Shown: one piece after another, positions 15,315-19,171 of the stretch | Position numbering within the stretch: position 1 is the stretch's first letter | Layout: the number at the start of each line of letters is the position of its first letter | Origin: Pluralibacter sp. UBA7423 | Lineage (GTDB): Bacteria; Pseudomonadota; Gammaproteobacteria; Enterobacterales; Enterobacteriaceae | DNA: 19,171 nucleotides | Direction: 5' to 3' | NCBI GenBank assembly: GCA_002470465.1 | Contig: DKMD01000027.1 | Coordinates: 1-19,171, forward strand | Program-made: the position numbers and the translations under genes | The notes under the pieces: generated by a model | Database searches by the model: none | Seen by the model: the letters and a program-made list of their open reading frames with translations, nothing else | What the model was told of the DNA's origin: nothing

Positions 15315-16394
15315 ATGTCTAAAATTTTTGATTTCGTAAAACCAGGCGTCATCACCGGTGACGACGTACAGAAAGTTTTCCAGGTAGCTAAAGAAAACAA
15401 CTTTGCTCTGCCAGCGGTTAACTGTGTGGGTACTGACTCCATCAACGCCGTACTGGAAACTGCTGCGAAAGTTAAATCTCCGGTAATCGTTCAGTTCTCT
15501 AACGGCGGCGCGGCGTTCATCGCGGGTAAAGGCGTGAAAACTGACGTTCCTCAGGGCGCAGCAATCCTGGGTGCCATCTCTGGTGCACACCACGTACATC
15601 AGATGGCTGAGCACTATGGTGTTCCGGTTATCCTGCACACTGACCACTGCGCGAAGAAACTGCTGCCGTGGATCGACGGTCTGCTGGACGCGGGTGAAAA
15701 ACATTTCGCAGCAACCGGTAAGCCACTGTTCTCTTCCCACATGATTGACCTGTCCGAAGAGTCTCTGGAAGAAAACATCGAAATCTGCTCCAAATACCTG
15801 GCGCGCATGGCCAAAATGGGCATGACTCTGGAAATCGAACTGGGTTGCACCGGCGGTGAAGAAGACGGCGTCGACAACAGCCACATGGACGCTTCCGCGC
15901 TGTACACTCAGCCAGAAGATGTTGACTACGCGTACACCAAACTGAATGCGATCAGCCCACGTTTCACCATCGCTGCTTCCTTCGGTAACGTACACGGCGT
16001 GTACAAGCCAGGCAACGTGGTTCTGACCCCAACCATCCTGCGTGATTCTCAGGAGTACGTTTCTAAGAAACACAACCTGCCGCACAATAGCCTGAACTTC
16101 GTCTTCCACGGCGGTTCCGGTTCTTCTGCTCAGGAAATCAAAGACTCCGTAAGCTACGGCGTAGTGAAAATGAACATCGATACCGATACTCAGTGGGCAA
16201 CCTGGGAAGGTATCCTGAACTACTACAAAACCAACGAAGCTTACCTGCAGGGCCAGCTGGGCAACCCGAAAGGCGAAGACCAGCCGAACAAGAAATACTA
16301 TGACCCACGCGTATGGCTGCGCGCGGCTCAGTCCTCCATGATCGTGCGTCTGGAGCAGGCTTTCAAAGAACTTAACGCGGTTGACGTTCTGTAA
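15315..16394 (+). CDS. fbaA: Class II fructose-bisphosphate aldolase
   Basis: The 359-residue protein has the same length as E. coli FbaA. It is a zinc-dependent aldolase that cleaves fructose 1,6-bisphosphate to glyceraldehyde 3-phosphate and dihydroxyacetone phosphate. The zinc ligands H111, H227 and H265 and the catalytic D110 are present (motifs LHTDHCAKK, GNVHGVY and VFHGGSGSS; numbering includes Met1). The codon bias is extreme, as expected for an abundant glycolytic enzyme. The 87-nt gap after pgk contains a hairpin and a T-run (CACTTTTTTTCGG). A strong terminator follows the gene. Confidence 0.99.
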   Translation: MSKIFDFVKPGVITGDDVQKVFQVAKENNFALPAVNCVGTDSINAVLETAAKVKSPVIVQFSNGGAAFIAGKGVKTDVPQGAAILGAISGAHHVHQMAEHYGVPVILHTDHCAKKLLPWIDGLLDAGEKHFAATGKPLFSSHMIDLSEESLEENIEICSKYLARMAKMGMTLEIELGCTGGEEDGVDNSHMDASALYTQPEDVDYAYTKLNAISPRFTIAASFGNVHGVYKPGNVVLTPTILRDSQEYVSKKHNLPHNSLNFVFHGGSGSSAQEIKDSVSYGVVKMNIDTDTQWATWEGILNYYKTNEAYLQGQLGNPKGEDQPNKKYYDPRVWLRAAQSSMIVRLEQAFKELNAVDVL

Positions 16395-16417
16395 TTTTTG
16401 ACAGCCATTTCTGCCCA

Positions 16418-16443
16418 AAGCCCGCTTAACAGCGGGCTTTTTT
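16418..16443 (+). terminator. Intrinsic terminator of fbaA
   Basis: A 9-bp perfect stem, AAGCCCGCT with AGCGGGCTT, encloses a TAAC loop and runs into a six-T tract. It ends the epd-pgk-fbaA cluster. Confidence 0.92.
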
Positions 16444-16585
16444 ATTGCCTTTCCAGTACCGTCATTGTGTTTAATTCTGTGATCTGCTTGGCATTAACGA
16501 CGATTCTTGTTTACCCTTATCCCACTGACTTCTTGCCGGTGTGGCGAGTTTTATTTCCCAAAAGGGCAGCTATAAGGATGATCGG

Positions 16586-17449
16586 ATGGAAGATTTGAAC
16601 GTTGTCGACAGTATTAATCATGCTGGATCGTGGCTGGTGCGAAACCAGGCGCTATTGCTGAGCTATGCGGTAAATATCGTTGCCGCCATTGCCATTATTA
16701 TTGTCGGGATGATTATCGCCCGTATGGTGTCAAATGCAGTCAACCGCGTGATGCGTGCACGTCAGCTTGACGCCACCGTGGCCGATTTTCTCTCCGCGAT
16801 GCTGCGCTATGCCATCATTGCCTTTACGCTGATTGCGGCGCTGGGGCGCGTCGGGGTGCAGACTGCGTCGGTCATTGCGGTTCTTGGTGCCGCCGGTCTG
16901 GCCGTTGGTCTGGCACTTCAGGGCTCGCTCTCTAACCTTGCTGCTGGCGTGCTGCTGGTTATGTTCCGCCCGTTCCGTGCCGGTGAATATGTTGATTTAG
17001 GTGGCATAGCGGGAACGGTGCTTAACGTGCAGATCTTCTCCACCACGATGCGTACAGCAGACGGCAAAATCGTTGTTGTCCCCAACGGCAAAATCATCGC
17101 CGGGAACATCATTAACTTCTCCCGGGAGCCGGTGCGCCGCAATGAGTTTATTATTGGCGTGGCCTATGACTCTGACATCGATCAGGTCAAACAGCTGCTG
17201 ACTAACATTATCGAATCCGATGAGCGTATCCTGAAAGATCGCGAGCTTACAGTGCGTCTGAATGAGCTTGGCGCGTCCTCAATCAACTTTGTGGTTCGCG
17301 TATGGAGTAAAAGCAGCGATCTGCAAAACGTTTACTGGGATGTGCTGGAGCGCGTGAAGCGTGATTTCGATGCCAACGGCATCAGCTTCCCGTATCCGCA
17401 GATGGACGTGAATTTCAAACGTGTGAAAGAGCAGGACGAAGCTGCATAA
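16586..17449 (+). CDS. mscS: Small-conductance mechanosensitive channel MscS
   Basis: The 287-residue protein is very close to E. coli MscS (286 residues). Three N-terminal membrane helices are visible. The third carries the Gly/Ala-packed pore sequence [15 protein letters not shown], with the constriction residues L105 and L109 and the kink at Q112-G113. The cytoplasmic beta and alpha/beta domains follow ([27 protein letters not shown]). The heptameric channel opens on membrane tension and releases solutes during hypo-osmotic shock. The start MEDLNVV at 16586 follows AAGGA (16574-16578). A longer in-frame start at 16541 was rejected by comparison with E. coli. It is a single-gene unit between two strong terminators. 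Confidence 0.98.
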   Translation: MEDLNVVDSINHAGSWLVRNQALLLSYAVNIVAAIAIIIVGMIIARMVSNAVNRVMRARQLDATVADFLSAMLRYAIIAFTLIAALGRVGVQTASVIAVLGAAGLAVGLALQGSLSNLAAGVLLVMFRPFRAGEYVDLGGIAGTVLNVQIFSTTMRTADGKIVVVPNGKIIAGNIINFSREPVRRNEFIIGVAYDSDIDQVKQLLTNIIESDERILKDRELTVRLNELGASSINFVVRVWSKSSDLQNVYWDVLERVKRDFDANGISFPYPQMDVNFKRVKEQDEAA

Positions 17450-17472
17450 CGGCTTCGTTTATCCCTTTTCAT

Positions 17473-17494
17473 AACCCGCTCCGGCGGGTTTTTT
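17473..17494 (+). terminator. Intrinsic terminator of mscS
   Basis: The stem AACCCGC pairs with GCGGGTT across a TCCG loop and is followed by a run of T residues continuing into TTTTCTTTTTT. It lies 23 nt after the mscS stop. Confidence 0.92.
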
Positions 17495-17545
17495 CTTTTT
17501 TGCATTCTTCGCAGTCGTTGAAAAGGAGTGGATATTAGTTAAGAT

Positions 17546-17597
17546 AATGGATGATTAATATTATCCATTTTATCTAATGTTAGATGCGCGCTATAGT
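17546..17597 (+). promoter_or_regulatory. argO promoter region with upstream dyad (probable ArgP/Lrp control region)
   Basis: An AT-rich dyad has the arms AATGGAT (17546-17552) and ATCCATT (17563-17569), giving a 24-bp imperfect palindrome. It is followed by a -10-like TATAGT at 17592-17597 with a weak TTTATC at the -35 position. In E. coli argO is activated by the LysR-type regulator ArgP with arginine and is also affected by Lrp and lysine. The placement next to the promoter fits that, but the regulator assignment is by homology. Confidence 0.55.
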
Positions 17598-17632
17598 CTC
17601 ACCATTGACAGACGGTTAGCGAGAATATCATC

Positions 17633-18268
17633 GTGTTATCTTATTATTTTCAAGGGCTTGCACTTGGTGCTGCCATGATTTTGCCCTTAGGCCCGCAAAA
17701 TGCTTTTGTGATGAACCAGGGGATCCGTCGCCAGTATCACATTATGATCGCGTTTCTTTGTGCGCTGAGCGATTTGCTGCTGATCTGCGCGGGCATTTTT
17801 GGCGGGAGCGCACTGCTGATGCAGTCGCCGTGGCTGATGGCTGCTGTCACCTGGGGCGGTGTAGCTTTCCTCTTATGGTATGGCTTTGGTGCCCTGAAAA
17901 CCGCTATGGGCAGCAATCTTGAGCTCGCTAAAGCTGAAGTTATGAAGCAAGGGCGATGGAAAATTATCGTTACCATGCTGGCAGTGACCTGGCTTAATCC
18001 TCACGTTTATCTGGATACGTTTGTTGTATTGGGCAGCCTTGGCGGCCAGCTGGGCGCGGAGCCAAAACGCTGGTTTGCGCTGGGCACCGTCAGTGCATCG
18101 TTCCTCTGGTTCTTCGGACTGGCGTTGCTTGCCGCGTGGCTGGCACCCCGATTGCGCACCGCTCGGGCGCAGCGAATCATTAACCTGCTGGTCGGCCTGG
18201 TGATGTGGTTTATCGCGTTTCAACTGGCGAAAGAGGGGATTTCACACGTTCACGCGTTGTTCAACTAA
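17633..18268 (+). CDS. argO: Arginine exporter ArgO (LysE family)
   Basis: The 211-residue integral membrane protein has the same length as E. coli ArgO (YggA). It exports L-arginine and its toxic analogue canavanine across the inner membrane. About five to six hydrophobic helices are visible. The family signature [14 protein letters not shown] lies at 12-25 and [11 protein letters not shown] at about 122-132. The start is GTG, as in E. coli, and is followed directly by [10 protein letters not shown]. The Shine-Dalgarno sequence is poor (GCGAGAATATC), which suggests low translation. It has its own promoter region upstream and 89 nt to yggE downstream. Confidence 0.97.
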   Translation: MLSYYFQGLALGAAMILPLGPQNAFVMNQGIRRQYHIMIAFLCALSDLLLICAGIFGGSALLMQSPWLMAAVTWGGVAFLLWYGFGALKTAMGSNLELAKAEVMKQGRWKIIVTMLAVTWLNPHVYLDTFVVLGSLGGQLGAEPKRWFALGTVSASFLWFFGLALLAAWLAPRLRTARAQRIINLLVGLVMWFIAFQLAKEGISHVHALFN

Positions 18269-18357
18269 GCCTTGTCTTATGGACATTTAGTCCCCAGAAG
18301 CTAAGCTTGCAGGCATGCGCCCTGTTTCGGGTGAATACGTAACAAGGAGGAACGACA

Positions 18358-19116
18358 GTGAAGTTTAAAGTGATGGCCCTGGCGGCATTAGTGGGATTCA
18401 GTGTGATGTCGGTACAGGCAAATGAGTTGCCGGATGGACCGCACATTGTCACCTCCGGAACGGCAAGCGTGGACGCTGCGCCGGATATTGCAACTCTCGC
18501 GATTGAAGTGAACGTGGCGGCGAAAGACGCTGCATCAGCAAAGAAACAAGCCGACGATCGCGTAGCCCAGTATCTCTCTTTCCTTGAGCAAAACGGTATT
18601 GCCAAGAAAGACATCAGTTCTGCGAACCTGCGTACCCAGCCCGATTACGACTATCAGAATGGCAAAAGCATTCTGAAAGGTTACCGCGCGGTGCGTACCG
18701 TCGAAGTGACATTACGTCAGCTGGATAAGCTGAATTCGCTGCTGGACGGCGCGCTGAAAGCGGGGCTGAACGAAATTCGTTCCGTTTCACTGGGCGTTGC
18801 GCAACCGGAAGAGTATAAAGACAAAGCCCGCAAAGCCGCGATTGATGACGCCGTGCATCAGGCTAAAGCGCTGGCCGAAGGCTTTAATGCGAAACTCGGC
18901 CCGGTTTACAGCGTGCGCTATCACGTGTCCAACTATCAGCCGAGCCCGATGGTTCGGATGATGAAGGCTTCAGCAGCTCCGGCAGCGGATTCTGCGCAGG
19001 AAACCTACGAGCAGCCAACGATTCAGTTCGACGATCAGGTGGACGTAGTCTTCCAGCTGGAAACGACTCAGGCGCAGCCACAAAAAGCGGCTGAGCCCGA
19101 AAAGAAAGCGGAATAA
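18358..19116 (+). CDS. yggE: YggE, periplasmic SIMPL-domain (DUF541) protein
   Basis: A 252-residue secreted protein that I recognise as E. coli YggE. The signal peptide (MKFK followed by a hydrophobic stretch) probably ends at VQA, with the mature protein beginning NELPDG. The SIMPL/DUF541 domain fills residues of about 28-235 (HIVTSGTASVDAAPD, GYRAVRTVEVTL, ARKAAIDDAV, YEQPTIQFDDQVDVVFQL). The C-terminal tail is rich in Gln, Lys, Ala and Glu. The E. coli protein is associated with lowering oxidative stress, but the molecular activity is not established. The start is GTG at 18358, preceded by a near-perfect AAGGAGG at 18343-18349. It lies at the position found in E. coli, downstream of argO. 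Confidence 0.95.
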   Translation: MKFKVMALAALVGFSVMSVQANELPDGPHIVTSGTASVDAAPDIATLAIEVNVAAKDAASAKKQADDRVAQYLSFLEQNGIAKKDISSANLRTQPDYDYQNGKSILKGYRAVRTVEVTLRQLDKLNSLLDGALKAGLNEIRSVSLGVAQPEEYKDKARKAAIDDAVHQAKALAEGFNAKLGPVYSVRYHVSNYQPSPMVRMMKASAAPAADSAQETYEQPTIQFDDQVDVVFQLETTQAQPQKAAEPEKKAE

Positions 19117-19171
19117 TTCGCGCCAGCTGCACAGTAAAAAGCCGGGAAATTCCTAATGCCGATCGTTTAAG

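Noticed and set aside
15306..16418. Minus-strand open frame (370 codons) opposite fbaA
   Set aside because: It covers exactly a very highly biased gene (fbaA). The absence of stops follows from that codon bias.
18269..18357. argO-yggE gap checked for a small RNA or terminator
   Set aside because: There is no stem followed by a T-run and no convincing promoter pair. Only the strong AAGGAGG before yggE is clear.
19117..19171. Tail of the window after yggE, searched for the 3' end of argP or an scp operon gene
   Set aside because: No frame matches the C-terminus of ArgP as I remember it. A minus-strand CGGCTTTTTA could belong to a terminator, but the stem is not convincing.

Overview
The window looks like the chromosome of an Enterobacteriaceae member, probably Enterobacter or a close relative (Lelliottia, Klebsiella). 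The right half (about 9.5-19.2 kb) encodes proteins that I recognise as near-identical in length and sequence to Escherichia coli LoiP, TktA, Epd, Pgk, FbaA, MscS, ArgO and YggE, in the E. coli order. The REP elements and the CRP-like and Cra-like sites also fit this family. The genus is an inference.

Left region (1-9456): nine co-directional genes on the + strand, with gaps of 9-25 nt or overlaps of 4 and 17 nt, form what is almost certainly one catabolic operon that begins left of the window. In order they encode a two-domain VOC protein with an intact extradiol-dioxygenase metal site, an FAD/NAD ferredoxin reductase of the BphA4/HcaD type, an MFS transporter, a cupin, an alpha/beta hydrolase, an SDR-fold protein, an aspartate-dehydrogenase-family protein, an aldehyde dehydrogenase and a ThDP-dependent decarboxylase-like enzyme. 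No oxygenase or regulator is visible here, so both probably lie upstream. The set suggests uptake of a ring compound, activation, ring cleavage, hydrolysis, and then an amino-acid to 2-oxo-acid to aldehyde to acid chain. The substrate is unknown to me. Two members have altered active-site motifs: the SDR protein lacks the catalytic Tyr and Lys, and the cupin has Arg in place of the motif-2 His.

Middle (9457-12996): two REP-like hairpins separate the operon from convergent loiP, an outer-membrane lipoprotein metalloprotease. Divergent tktA (transketolase) follows. The 424-bp tktA-epd gap holds two REP elements, two terminators, a CRP-like site and a Cra-like site. In E. coli this gap instead carries several extra genes (cmtBA and yggP/F/D/C).

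Right region (12997-19171): epd-pgk-fbaA form the usual vitamin B6/glycolysis cluster. A hairpin lies in the pgk-fbaA gap and a strong terminator follows fbaA. Then come mscS (mechanosensitive channel) with its own terminator, argO (arginine exporter, GTG start, dyad upstream) and yggE (SIMPL-domain periplasmic protein, GTG start). The codon use of pgk, fbaA and tktA (GGT, CGT, AAC, TTC) is that of highly expressed genes and differs clearly from the GCG/GGC/CGC-rich catabolic operon. I saw no tRNA, rRNA, CRISPR array, insertion sequence or obvious frameshift.
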